Shown: positions 1 to 10,122 of the stretch, piece by piece | Layout of the letters: every line of letters begins with the position of its first letter | Numbering within the stretch: the stretch's first letter is position 1 | NCBI GenBank assembly: GCA_020543525.1 | Contig: JAHYIO010000003.1 | Location: 2,542,001 to 2,606,000 of the forward strand | Direction of reading: 5' to 3' | DNA from: Coriolopsis trogii | Lineage: Eukaryota; Basidiomycota; Agaricomycetes; Polyporales; Polyporaceae | Length of the DNA stretch: 64,000 nt | Program-made: the position numbers and the translations under genes | The notes under the pieces: generated by a model | Seen by the model: the letters and a program-made list of their open reading frames with translations, nothing else | Told to the model about the DNA's origin: nothing | Databases searched by the model: none

Positions 1-967
1 CGTGATGTAAGCACTGGAAGTGCAGGGTCTTGACCATGGTTCGATTGAAGTGATGGTTCCAGACTCGTCCTGCCTGTTTTAGGCCGTAGAGTGCCTTACG
101 TAAGTGTAGGACCTTTCCTGACCCATTGTCATATTCTGGCGGCTGTCACATGTAGATTTTCTCATTGAGTTTAGCGTTGAGATAGGCGCCAACAACGTCA
201 AATTGTTGTAATATCATCCCTTATTCAGCAGCGATGGCGAGCAGGGTGCGTAAAGAGTCCATCCAGATGACTAGCGCGAAGGTCTCGAAGTAATCTAGGC
301 CTGGCACCTGAGTGAAGCCTTGGGCGACTAGTCGTGCCTTACTATGTATAAGTTCGCGGTCTTCGCAGAACTTCTTGTGGTAGACCCAGATGCTGCCGAT
401 CGCCTTCCGGCCTGGTGGGAGATTGACCTTTTCCCAGATGCTCAGGTCCTCAAGTTGATTGATTTCGTCATCTATTGAGTTGTCCCATTCTAGGGTGTCT
501 GGTGCGGCCTGGGCCTCCTGTATGTTTTGGGGTTCCTGGGTACCTTCTGTGCCTATCAGGGTCAGTAGGCAGAGCACATGTGCTTCGTCACACAGGACCC
601 TTTTCCCACTTTTGTGCAGGGTCTTGTAATTGATCCTTGCGGCTGCCTTTCTTCTTTCACGTGACGATCTGTCAATCTCAGATGCGGGAGTGCCTGGACC
701 CTTGGCGGTTTCCTCTTCTGGTGGCTGTGCTAATAACAATGCTCCCCCTGCATCTGCTAGTGCCGGTGGCAGTACTCCCTTCGCCTCGTGCTCGCTCTGG
801 GTTGGTCTGTCATTCTCTCCCTCGAGCTGTGGAGAAGGGGTCATGATGTCATCATTGTCATCGTCATTGGGTGTCCCCCTTGGGATGGCGAATACAATAT
901 TGCGCGACTTTCCAATGTGTCGAGCTTTCAGGTCATAGTAGCACCAGGCTTTGCTGCCGTCTGCCAT
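1..967 (-). pseudogene. copia reverse transcriptase remnant, cut by window edge
   Basis: The frame 967-221 covers the linker and the start of RVT_2, recognisable by KARLVAQGFTQ and GLDYFETFA. A stop at 221 ends it. Downstream the same domain continues toward position 1 with another in-frame stop near 150 (AYLNAKL and ALYGLKQA motifs are visible). The YVDD catalytic box would lie off the window. Confidence 0.88.
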
Positions 968-991
968 GCTGATGAAGTATATGGGCTGTGA

Positions 992-1435
992 TCAGGGGTC
1001 AAGTTTGGTGTGCTTCTCTAGTGACGAGAGCACCCAACAACAGCAACCCCATTCTTGGATATCTGATACATCAGGCTTTCGGCCGCTCCAGACCTCCTCC
1101 GGTGTTTTGTCCTTGAGCACTCGTGTTGGAAGACGATTCTTGAGATGCATTAGGTAAGCGACTACCTCTGGCCATAGGAATTTCGGGAGCTGTGCTGCGA
1201 TCAACAGGGTCCTGGTCCGATCCATCAGGGTCCAGCACAGCTGCTTAGCGATTCCGTTCTGGGCCAATGACTTAGGCGCTGTGGTCTCGAGTTCTATGCC
1301 TACATTATGTAAGAACATCTGGAACTCGTCACTCATGAACTCGCTGCCATTGTCGCAGCGGAGTTTTTTGAGTTTGATGCCAAGTTTGTTCTCTACACGT
1401 GCCTTGTAAGCTTTGAAGTGCTCGAGCGCTTCCAA
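992..1435 (-). pseudogene. copia integrase core remnant
   Basis: This piece carries the rve core: KLRCDNGSEFMSDEF supplies the second catalytic Asp, and the segment where copia integrases have QNGVAER reads QNGIAKQ, so the catalytic Glu of DD35E is replaced by Lys. It runs on to the LPTRVL and PEEVWSGRKPD motifs typical after the core. It is broken from the RT frame by a stop and frame change near 990. Confidence 0.88.
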
Positions 1436-1507
1436 CTTGTGTTTGCCAAATGCAGCCTCAGATCATCATGAGTGACCATTAGTGAATGCCCAAAAATAGT
1501 GTTCCCC

Positions 1508-2122
1508 TCAAATACCTGGTGTAGATGCCGGACCCCATATATCTAACACGGTGAGATCTCCAATCGCCTCGACCTCGGTCTCCGACTTCTTCAGATATAA
1601 CACCACCACCTGCTTCCCCTGCACACATACCTCACACTGCTCTGCCGGGGGTTCCAACTCGTCAACTTCCATTCCCACGACCAGTCCCTTGTGCCACATC
1701 GCCACTATGGCCTTCATGCCTGGATGACCTAGAGTGTGATGCCATTTATTCAGCGTTCATTTGTATTTCGGATGACAAACAGCGGTGGCATAAGCTATCT
1801 CCGTCTTGGATAATACAACCTCGCCATCCATGTGGTACAGGAAGTTGGCTATGCGCTTGCCAGATGCGTACGGGCGCCCCTTGTGATTGATGAAAAATAT
1901 TGTCCCATCACGCTGTTCGATCTTGTGACCACTGGCCTCGACGTGTCCAGTGGCAATAAGATTGTGCGGCACTCCTGGCGTGTGTATAATGTCACATAGG
2001 GTCACGGTCCTGTCCTTGTTGTTGTGCCTAAAACGGTACATCACTATTCCTTGTTCCAGAATAGGTGTGGTCCCTGCTCCATTCAGGGTCCGTCCCGGCA
2101 TTAGTGTGTAGTCGGAGAACAT
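1508..2122 (-). pseudogene. copia protease / GAG-pre-integrase remnant
   Basis: Two open pieces, 2122-1757 and 1717-1508, lie between gag and integrase. The first resembles the region after the copia protease active site (DIIHTPGVPHNLIATG is like the common LxxVxxVPxLxxNLLS segment). The second has the HKGLVVGM and CxxCxxGKQ pattern of the GAG-pre-integrase domain. A frame break separates them. Not functional. Confidence 0.75.
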
Positions 2123-2131
2123 GCGCCTTTC

Positions 2132-3088
2132 TCACGCAATGTGGGAGGTTGTTGCAGAGTTGGCTAACCAGGCATTAGCGGCCAGGAGTGTGAGCGCTAC
2201 TTCACTGGCATTGTCTACGGGTTCAATGAATGTGTAGGCGTAGTCCAAGTCTGAGTCCTTATTGGACTCCTTGGCGACCATAGCCTTGGCACCTTGCCCC
2301 TTCCCATTCCAATCATCCCTGCACTTCTCTTGTACCTGCCCTTGGCCCTGACCCTTCCCTTTATTGTCCCTGTCCCTTTCTGGACAGTCGTACTTCTTAT
2401 GTCCGAGTTTTCCACAGCTGTAGCACTTCGGGCCTTTGCCCCGAGTCTTCATCATGAGTGCCGTCTCACTAGACGCCTTGATGTGCCGCGCATGTTCTCA
2501 GATCTTTCCTTGGAGCTTGTTGCAATCTTCTATCTTGGAGTCTTGGATGTCATCAGTGAATATGTGCCATGTTTCTGGCAGGGCAGCCAATAACGTGATG
2601 GAAAACTCATTGTTGGGTATTTCGCACCCGAGCGCCACAAGATCCTCCCACCACTCCACCATTTGCTATAGCCACACATCCAGCTCTTCTTCCTCTGGAT
2701 ATTGTGCCATCGACAGTTTCCGCCAAATCTTGATAATCTTGCTCAAACCTTGAGTTTCGTAGTTCTTGCATAGCTTTTCCCAAGCATTGTGACTAGTTTT
2801 GCAATTCTAGATGAGTTTGATCACACGCATGCCGAGCCGTCTTTGGATGCCTATGAGTGCCATCCGATCCTCCTGATCCCACTTCTCGATGTCTTCATTT
2901 CTGGTTTTCTCAGCTTCTTTGTCTGCTCCTGGGGATGCCGGTTCTGGGCACTTCGACTTCCCCGAGACATGTGACGAGAGTCCCGCTTCCCACAGCAGAT
3001 CTGACATCGTGATTTGCCATATCGGCCAGTCGCTGATGTCATTCAGAGGGTTGATTTTGATGCGCGAGATAAGATCAGATGTAGTCAT
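2132..3088 (-). pseudogene. copia gag remnant with CCHC zinc knuckle
   Basis: The N-terminal part (3088-2807) begins 51 nt inside the primer site and reads like a UBN2-type gag start (DWPIWQITMSDLLWE). After a frame break the C-terminal part (2455-2132) carries a CX2CX4HX4C knuckle, CYSCGKLGHKKYDC, near 2425-2384. The frame ends at the start of the protease. The expected protease motif DSGA appears as NSAT, so the catalytic Asp is replaced by Asn. Confidence 0.85.
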
Positions 3089-3139
3089 GATAAGAGTGTT
3101 TGAAGTGGAAGCAGCTGAGTGATTTTTGACTAGAGCAAG

Positions 3140-3154
3140 GCAGGGCTCATAACC
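3140..3154 (-). other. Primer-binding site matching initiator-tRNA anticodon arm
   Basis: The plus strand reads GCAGGGCTCATAACC, identical to the anticodon stem-loop region of fungal initiator tRNA-Met (CAU anticodon in the middle). The minus-strand element RNA is therefore complementary to the inside of the tRNA rather than to its 3' end. This is the half-tRNA priming arrangement known for Drosophila copia and yeast Ty5. It abuts the LTR with no gap. Confidence 0.85.
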
Positions 3155-3348
3155 TGTTGAGAACTGGGAATGCGGATGGATTGCAAGTACTCAGGGGGAC
3201 GGATATAAATACATGTAGCTAGCTAAAGTATGACACAAAGACAGTCAAAGCCCGTGTCGCAGACATGACACAGACAGGCAGAGTGTGAAATCTGACAATA
3301 GGAATTCAGAGTCCGAAAGAAAGTATGACACAGTGTCATACTCCAACA
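3155..3348 (-). repeat. 5' LTR of the copia element (194 bp)
   Basis: Read on the minus strand it starts TGTTGGAG and ends TCTCAACA, the usual TG...CA copia ends with a short inverted TGTTG/CAACA. It is immediately followed by the primer-binding site, which fixes its inner boundary. A TTTATAT stretch near 3205 on the minus strand may be the TATA box. A perfect 19-nt palindrome lies at 3323-3341, close to the LTR start. The second LTR is not in the window, so the outer boundary rests on the terminal motif alone. Confidence 0.8.
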
Positions 3349-3353
3349 GTCAA

Positions 3354-5148
3354 AACATGTGATGACTAGGTAAACTGCACCATAGCTCTGGTGCCACTTG
3401 CCACTTTGGGGCATCTCTCTGCATCCTTCTTCATGCTTTCATTTATCATTCTGAAGCTTTGTTATTGCTAATCACTTTTGTTTTCTCATCCTTACCTCTG
3501 TGCTGATGGGCCATCTATCTCTTGATAGCAAGGCCAGGAATGGGACTAGGTGGGGGAGAGAACTGTCATGAGGAGTGGTGAGTACTGGTCATCTATTATC
3601 TTTATTCTCTCAGAGTTACCTAATATTAAGCAACTTGTCTTAGACAATGTATTGGTATGGAAGGAGCCCAAGCACTGATAAGGTGAGTATATGGGTTGGG
3701 CTTACTTCATCATCTGCACTTTGTCTTATATGTTCTGAAGTAGGTGGGAAAGGTGGACCAACAGGCAACAATGGTATGCACTTTTATCTATATGTGATAA
3801 ATCATTTTGTCTACAAACATTGTAGTGTGGATGGTAACAGAGCATAGTGATGCATGCATAGGGACTGTCTTTGTTACTAGAATGTACACTGAAGATAGTC
3901 ATAGTTGTGAGTTTCCCTTACACTTTTATTCTCTTATTGAATAGATACTACCACTAGGGTATGTGCATATGTAGCTTGCATGTTGTAGTTCTGCTGTAAT
4001 ATATAGCTACTATGGATATAATTCTTATTATCTATCTGTCTAATGTGTGAAAAGAGTGGCAAAAGCAGGCAAATAACACTAGTTTGAGAGCAATTGAGCA
4101 CACTTGAAGCTGCTCTTGGAGACTCAAGAAGCTCTTAACTTGAGTGTGAACCCCCCTTAGTGTTCTTTTTGAGTGACCCAAGGTGCTCAACACCTTCAAG
4201 CAGTTTAAAAGCTTAAAACAGTTTTTTGATGCTCTTAGATACCCTTAAAGCATCAAAGAGCCAAAGTGCTTTTCTTAATAGGGAACCATCACATATTGCA
4301 CTTTCAATATCAATGGATAAAAGTTACCTACCAACTGGTACATTGCTAATATTGGGCAAGATGATATCCTATTTGGCATGCCATGGATCTGGAAATACAA
4401 TTCAGATATCAACTGAGAAAGTGGTATTGTAACTATTTCTCCCAATTTTCTAATAAAACAATAATGAGTTCACAAGTACCAAACCCCACACAATCTACCC
4501 AAAGGAATGTTGTGAGGATTCCTAGTCAAAACTGTTAATTGGATACTCATCGTACATTTTGTGCAACAAAGAATAAAGATAAAGATGATTTTGACATAGA
4601 AGGACAGCTTACACACAACCTGTCCCAGACAATAGAACAATGGTACCAGAGGAAGCAAATACAGAAGATTAACAAGATAATAGAGACATTAATAGCAACA
4701 GAAAAGGATTAGGAGGAGAGAACTTTTGATATAATCCCACCACACTTTGTCAAAAATGTAAAAATAATCTTTGAGGAGAAGGCTGCTAAGAGATTTCTAC
4801 CATCCTAACACTGAGACCATACTATCAAATTTTAAAAAGGATTTTAACTATTATATAAGGTGCCATGGAGGAAATCGCTAGTATATATAGAATGGCTAGA
4901 ACTTGACAAGTTTATCTTGGAAAATGTCACAAAGAGTTATATTCAAAAATCCAAATAATTAATAGCATCACTATTGTTTTGATACAAACAAGGATAGAAG
5001 TTTTTGACCAGTACAAAACTATGGAGTTGTTACATTCCATGCCTCTCCAGCTATATTATGGTCCAAATATGATAAGATATGCCCAGGGAACAAGACAGAG
5101 CAGAGCAAAATAGTAAGAGGAGATAGAAGATGGGAGGGCAAGAGTGGA
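3354..5148. other. AT-rich gene-free stretch
   Basis: No ORF here has recognisable protein character or plausible splice partners. The base composition is clearly more AT-rich than in the gene-dense part. Short runs around 4090-4260 (repeated CTCAAG/CTTGAG words) may be the remains of a further small element but I cannot define its ends. Confidence 0.6.
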
Positions 5149-5365
5149 AGCACAAGGCTGAGGCCAATGGAGAGCAAAGCTTTCGCTCTCCATTGGCCTC
5201 TTCGCCCTTGTGCTTGTCTACGCTTTTGTCTTGCCTAGCATAGAGCATGAGCCCCAGGCCAACAGAGGGCAGAAGTGTCGCTCTCTATTGGCCTCTCAAC
5301 TACCTACTACAAAGTATGAACCTCAAGGCCAACGGAGAGCGATACTTTCACTCTCCATTGGCCTT
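5149..5365. repeat. Array of three related palindromic units
   Basis: Three hairpin-forming units share the scheme GGCCAAYRGAGRGC ... CTCTCYATTGGCC: about 5149-5217 (the longest, with imperfect arms extending to AAGCACAAGG/CCTTGTGCTT), 5256-5293 and 5326-5365. The arms are conserved while the central 8-10 nt differ. Spacing is irregular (about 40-60 nt of unrelated sequence between units), so this is not a CRISPR array. Function is unknown. Confidence 0.75.
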
Positions 5366-5411
5366 GGGTTTGTGCTTCTCGTCTTCTTGGCATCATCGTC
5401 ATACCTGTTTT

Positions 5412-5445
5412 CACCCTTGCCCTTGCCCTTGCCCTCACCCTTGTA
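5412..5445. repeat. CCCTTG tandem repeat
   Basis: About five copies of a 6-nt CCCTTG-like unit occur in tandem, followed by a degenerate CCTTGTCC-rich run to about 5500. Low-complexity DNA; the long ORFs crossing it on both strands are composition artefacts. Confidence 0.7.
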
Positions 5446-5651
5446 CTGGACCCTGTCCTTGTCCTCATGTTCTTGTTCTGGTCCTTGTCCTGGTCCAGGC
5501 CCTTCGTGGTCACTGTGGTCACGATGCATCGGGGAGTCTTGAAGGTCAGAGGTGGAGAGAGAGGACAGAGGAGAGTGAGAGGTGGAGAGCATGAGGTGGA
5601 GAGCGAGAGTGGGAGTGCTGGAAGCAGGAGCAGGAGAGCGAGAGATGGAGA

Positions 5652-5703
5652 GCGAGAGAGAGAGAGAGAGAGAGAGAGAGGAAGAGAGAGAGAGAGAGAG
5701 AGG
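5652..5703. repeat. (GA)n microsatellite
   Basis: Roughly 50 bp of GA dinucleotide repeat with one GAA interruption near 5681. Flanked by GA-rich and CT-rich degenerate sequence (for example tandem CTCTGCACTCTCC near 5817-5850). Confidence 0.95.
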
Positions 5704-6451
5704 GGCATGCCAGTGTGGCAAGGCCATATGAGGCTGCTAAGCAGGCGCTTCACCCTTATTGGACGGGCACTTCAGACTTTGCTCTTATGAGGTGCACCTC
5801 TCTCCAGGTCTTCTCTCACTCTGCACTCTCCCTCTCTGCACTCTCCCTCTCTCACACTCTTGCTCCTCCGTTGCTCTCCTCTCTTTCCTGTCTCCATCTC
5901 TGTCCTTCAGGTCTTCTGGATGACCTGCAACTACAATCACTAGGGCCACTGCAACAAGGCCTAGACAACACCTCATGTTGTCCCTTATATACACATTGGA
6001 GAACTGTGCAATGTGCAGCCTTGACTGTGCAGTATAACTATGGACTGTGCTACTGTGTTACTGCGGACTGTGCAACTGTGCAGCTAAGTAGTTATAGGCT
6101 ATGCAACTGCAGACTGTGCATGGAACAGACTCTGTAATGCTATGGAAAGCAAACAAAGTAATACAAAATGTTTATGGTAATCATGCTGAGAAATATGAAC
6201 TGTAACACTTTGCAGGTGGTTAGTTTATTTTTTCCCCTTTATCTCTGAGAGTTCAGAGCTTTGTCTCATGTGTATGCTCAGGCTAGTCTTGTTGCTCATC
6301 AGTATAAAATGAACTCTCTTGTCTATTATCCCACTTTCACCCAATCTTACTGGTGCTCATCTTTGACAAGGCAAGCTAGACTAGTAAGAGCTTAGCTCGC
6401 CACTAAGCAGTCAATCCTTAAGGCTTTTTAGTTAGGACAAGGAACTGGTCC
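5704..6451. other. Low-complexity stretch without gene
   Basis: It contains CT-rich repeats (5810-5890) and a degenerate run of CTGTGCAACTGTGC-like words (5990-6125). No coding pattern is seen on either strand. Confidence 0.6.
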
Positions 6452-7321
6452 TGTTAGAGACATGCTAGACCAGACAGCAGAGATGGATCGAAGATGCAAA
6501 TGTCTGGGACTGACAGAGTTGAGGACTTTAGTGAAGCTATTAGCAACACTCTGAGGAAATCACCTGGTGTTCTCGATTTATGGATGAGTGGCCAACAGAG
6601 ATTGGGGTTGGAGGTTAGAGATGGGAGACAGTTGGGTATAGAGTATAATGTCAGACTTAAACCCAATATCAAGAGGACAAGTTCAGAGTTGAGCAGTACT
6701 GTACTATTTCGACCTAAAGTTCACATCACATGTCACGTACCCCTCTGAACATGGGGTGTCACACATCACAATCTCATCTGAACTTCCTGGCCAGGATTCG
6801 TCACGGCGCTAAACAGGCGCTAAGGCACTTTTTGGTGGGTGAGAAGGGGTCTTGAACAGAACATTATGCCGTGTCACGGCGTCACTGGGGGGTCTGAACT
6901 TTCTGCCCAGTAGTTCATGTGTGTCACGCATCCCCCCCCTGAACATTAGGTCAAAATAGTACAGTGCTGGGGTTTGGAGGATAGACTTGGCAGCACAGGT
7001 AAAAGGAGAACACTAGATAATAGGAGTAGTAATGAGATATCCAAAGTGAGGTACAACAGTATTATAGCCAGACTTATATAGTACTAGGTCTAACTAAGTC
7101 TTGGCACCAAGCCATCATGGAGTTGATACAGCTCTGATAAAGTACAGATGAGAATCAGAACTGTGATATCCATTGCATGATGTACTAATGGTAACATTGT
7201 GATGAAACTGTGTATCACTGATGAAATCAAAGTTCTGTGATATGCAGAGGAAGGATATACCAATTGGGGTTTGGGGTCTGGGGTTTGGAATAATACGGCC
7301 AGAAAGGCACGGGATGTAATA
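6452..7321 (+). repeat. Solo LTR (copy A) with 5-bp target duplication and nested MITE
   Basis: It starts TGTTAGAGACATG and ends GATGTAATA. It is flanked on both sides by GGTCC (6447-6451 and 7322-7326), a perfect 5-bp target duplication. A second copy at 10123-10688 aligns over its whole length and ends TATAACA, which supports TGTTA...TAACA as the true ends. No internal retrotransposon domain follows, so this is a solo LTR left by recombination. A 266-bp MITE sits inside; without it the LTR is about 602 bp. Orientation is arbitrary because the ends are an inverted pair. Confidence 0.85.
6699..6964. mobile_element. MITE 1 (266 bp, TA target) nested in solo LTR A
   Basis: Terminal inverted repeats of about 25 nt with two mismatches begin CTGTACTATTTYGACC at both ends. 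The left flank is TA (6697-6698) and the right flank TG (6965-6966), consistent with a TA target duplication plus one mutation. The second LTR copy lacks this segment, an effectively empty site. There is no coding capacity, so it is a non-autonomous element. TA target and short TIRs suggest mobilisation by a Tc1/mariner-type transposase (inference). Confidence 0.88.
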
Positions 7322-7326
7322 GGTCC

Positions 7327-9419
7327 TAGTAGATAGCTGTCCTACATATACTAAGATTTCTAAACATTTTGGCCAGAACACTTAGAGCAATATGTCATTT
7401 ATCTGATGTCAGTTTGTGACTATCAGATTTAAAACAAAATATAGATGACCAGTCGAGACTGTAAATTGGTTATAATTACAATGATAAGGAATAAAGAATT
7501 GTTTCTTTCTTGATGTGACATTTTGTAGGCAAGTGCCTAACAATATTTCATGTCTATGGGAATACTTTTAAAACCTAGCTTACTTTTTGTAAACAATGAC
7601 ATAAGTATTAGTAAGTGCTGTTTCTTATTATTTCTAAACCTAGGCTAAGGTTGAGACTAGTACCATCAGTGCCTTTCAAAGGAAAGCTCCAGACTCACAT
7701 ATGTTATGTTTGCCAACCTTGTTATTAGTGATTATTTGATAAGACTGGTAGAATTTTTGATCTATCGAGTCTTATACCTAATCATATATCTCTATAACTT
7801 GGTAACATGAGTTCCATATCATTGTTATAGCCAGCAATGGCCCACTTCAAACTAAGTGAATTATGACCACTAACTGGAGCATAGTCAAGACAGGTCTAAA
7901 GATAAGTGATCTACCAGTTCAGTCATTTCAAAATACAATAGTTATGTTAAAGTCTTGTCACAGGTTATATTTTAAGAGGATAAATAACCAAACTTGATCT
8001 GACTTTGAAACACTACCTGAGATTATAAGTTAGATATAATATAGCTATAAGTTAGTCATAAGTTGACCTATCAGTTGTGCCTCACTTATATTAGTTTGGT
8101 ATATAGCTGATATACGTTGGCTCAACTTATAACTTATGGTAACTTATGGAGGGTCATAAGTTGCCATCAATTAGGATTGCATTTCATTGAAAATACTATA
8201 TATTACTCCTAGGCCAATAGTTTTTTTGCACAGATAGGAGCAACTATATATAAAAGAAAATACTTGATATGAAATGTGCAACCTCATGCTTGTTGGCCTT
8301 GGTAGTAAGACTAAGGCAGCTGAGTTTTGTAACTATTTGGTGATAGTGTTTACAAAAAGTGCAGCAGTTATCTCAATTAATAGGAATATTTTATAGCACA
8401 ATCCATTATTAATATCAAACTGAAAAGCCAAGTCTACTATGACTTTGGGTTTATTGTAGTTGTACTTTAAAAGATGTCAGTTCGCTGGTAGCACCCTCTT
8501 TTTTATTGCAAACTGGTGATTGGGTAATTGTACCTCTACTCTGGATTTTCATAGCATCTCCCTTACTGGGAAATGCTAATACTTTAGAGCTCCACCTTGA
8601 TAAACTTAATGTTGCAATTAGCAGCTGCCTCTTTCCTTCTTTGTCAATGTTGTTACTAATGAACATATGCTTAGATAGTGTGATTTGTGTTAACCTACCT
8701 GTCTCAACTTGAAGTTCCTCATTGGGGTGTATCTGGTGCTTGTCCGGAACTATGGACTATCTGAAGCCTAAGAAACTTGTTACTATTTGGTATCTGGAAG
8801 TTTAAACTTGTGGCTTGGGCTTTCCCTTCTTTGCACTCTTGTTAAACTAGTATTTATACCCACTTTAGTTTCTGTACCCCCACTAGCATAATAGTATGAA
8901 TATTTGGCAGCAAATGGTGTGTGTATGAAGTATACAATATGTTATATATTCTGATCAATGCTAGCAGGAGAGATAATGTTGCATAGTTGCAGATCATATT
9001 GAGAGTAGTGTTATGGCAGCAGTTGAACCATATATATAGCACCAGCCAGATATCAAGCCAAGCTTAACATTGTGCCCTTTTGGTATAGCTGGTTCAGCAG
9101 CTGGTCTGTTCCTAACAGGTAGCAGAGTGCAGTAGTAGCTTGGTAAGTAAGTACTTTCCACACACAATGAATCTTAGAGTCAATGCATAGGTGTAAATAT
9201 AAGAGTGTTAATGCTAGAGGCAAGGATGAGATATTATCCTTCTGTTACTACCTATTCTATGTACATGTTTAGTAGATAGCATCCAAGTTTATATATGTTG
9301 CATACATGTATAAGTAGTGTGTGGGGATACTAATAGCAAGGCGTGACACTGTATTTTACCCAAATAGTTTGTTAGTAGCTGGGTTGTAGCTCCCAGGTTG
9401 GGTCAATCTGGAGGGGATA
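7327..9419. other. AT-rich gene-free stretch
   Basis: No coding pattern or RNA gene is recognised. The only structure seen is the inverted ATAAGTT cluster listed separately. Confidence 0.6.
8024..8165. repeat. Inverted ATAAGTT/AACTTAT cluster, possible small MITE
   Basis: Several ATAAGTT words on the left (8025, 8047, 8058) face TCAACTTAT and AACTTATGG words on the right (8121-8160). Imperfect arms of about 20 bp could form around AAGTTGA/TCAACTT. Ends and target duplication cannot be fixed. Confidence 0.4.
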
Positions 9420-9421
9420 TA

Positions 9422-9688
9422 CTGTACCATTTCGATCAATTCAACATGTCACGCATCACAAGGGCTGTGGTTGGACAAATTTTGGCTGTCTGTCATGCGT
9501 CATCTCAGCTGTTGTCAAAAGTAGCCCACAGGCACTTGCCACCTTCAGCAGCAAGCGCTGTCGTGCGTGTCAAATTTTGGCCTCTGGCTGGCTGCTGTCA
9601 CACTATCAACGGCCTGTTGTCAAATTCATCCCCCAGGTTGGGCCTGTCAAGGGTCACAGGTTATGTTGGATTGATCAAAATGGTACAG
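9422..9688. mobile_element. MITE 2 (267 bp, TA target duplication)
   Basis: Terminal inverted repeats of about 26 nt with two mismatches begin CTGTACCATTTYGATCAAT, flanked by TA on both sides (9420-9421 and 9689-9690). Termini match MITE 1 (CTGTACYATTTYGAYC) and length differs by one base, but the interiors are largely different apart from a shared GTCACRCATCAC-like motif near one end. Non-coding. Confidence 0.9.
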
Positions 9689-9690
9689 TA

Positions 9691-10122
9691 TCCTGTGTGA
9701 AGTTGCCTAATTGAGCAATAGCAGATGCAAAAGCCCCAATCTAGGCCTGTCTGGCAGTACCAATAGGGTTAGGTTTGGGTTGAGTTAGAGTTAGGTGCCC
9801 AAGGCCTTTCTTGTACCCCCCAAGGCAAGCCAGTCTAGATTATTGTGTGAATAAGGCTTTAGTATGCCCACCTGAGCATAACCAGCTTGGGGGACCCCCT
9901 GAGTGTAGCGAGGGATGGGAGGAAGCATGAATGGTAGGCCCTTTCTACCCAATAAGTAGTGGTGAATGTTATTTTCTTTGTGTATCATTTTGCTGTGTGA
10001 TTTGTAGAGTATAGAATCATATGCTAACCTTGTATTTTAGTGGTTTGCAGAAAATATCAAAGGTCACACAAGTGATGTATATAGTGGGAAATCACCAGTC
10101 ATCACATCTGTAGTGGTCTAAC
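9691..10122. other. AT-rich stretch without gene
   Basis: Nothing recognisable was seen on either strand between the second MITE and LTR copy B. Confidence 0.6.

Larger units (their letters stand above)
1..3348 (-). mobile_element. Ty1/copia LTR retrotransposon, 5' part, decayed
   Basis: Reading leftward on the minus strand the order is LTR, primer site, gag with a CCHC knuckle, protease, GAG-pre-integrase, integrase, reverse transcriptase. That order (integrase before RT) is diagnostic of Ty1/copia. The coding part is split into several frames with in-frame stops, so this is a dead copy. The RT end, RNase H and the 3' LTR lie beyond the left window edge. A 5-bp flank at 3349-3353 (GTCAA) would be the target duplication but its partner is outside the window. 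Confidence 0.93.

Noticed and set aside
4090..4260. Possible further small TIR element around repeated CTCAAG/CTTGAG words
   Set aside because: I could not find paired termini or a target duplication.
5149..5365. Possible CRISPR-like array
   Set aside because: Only three units, irregular spacing, palindromic arms rather than direct repeats with spacers, and the genome is eukaryotic.
5210..5790. Several overlapping long ORFs on both strands over the CCCTTG and GA repeats
   Set aside because: Low-complexity translation (runs of Ser-Leu, Arg-Glu, Gly-Pro) that follows the microsatellite composition; no start context, splice logic or family features.
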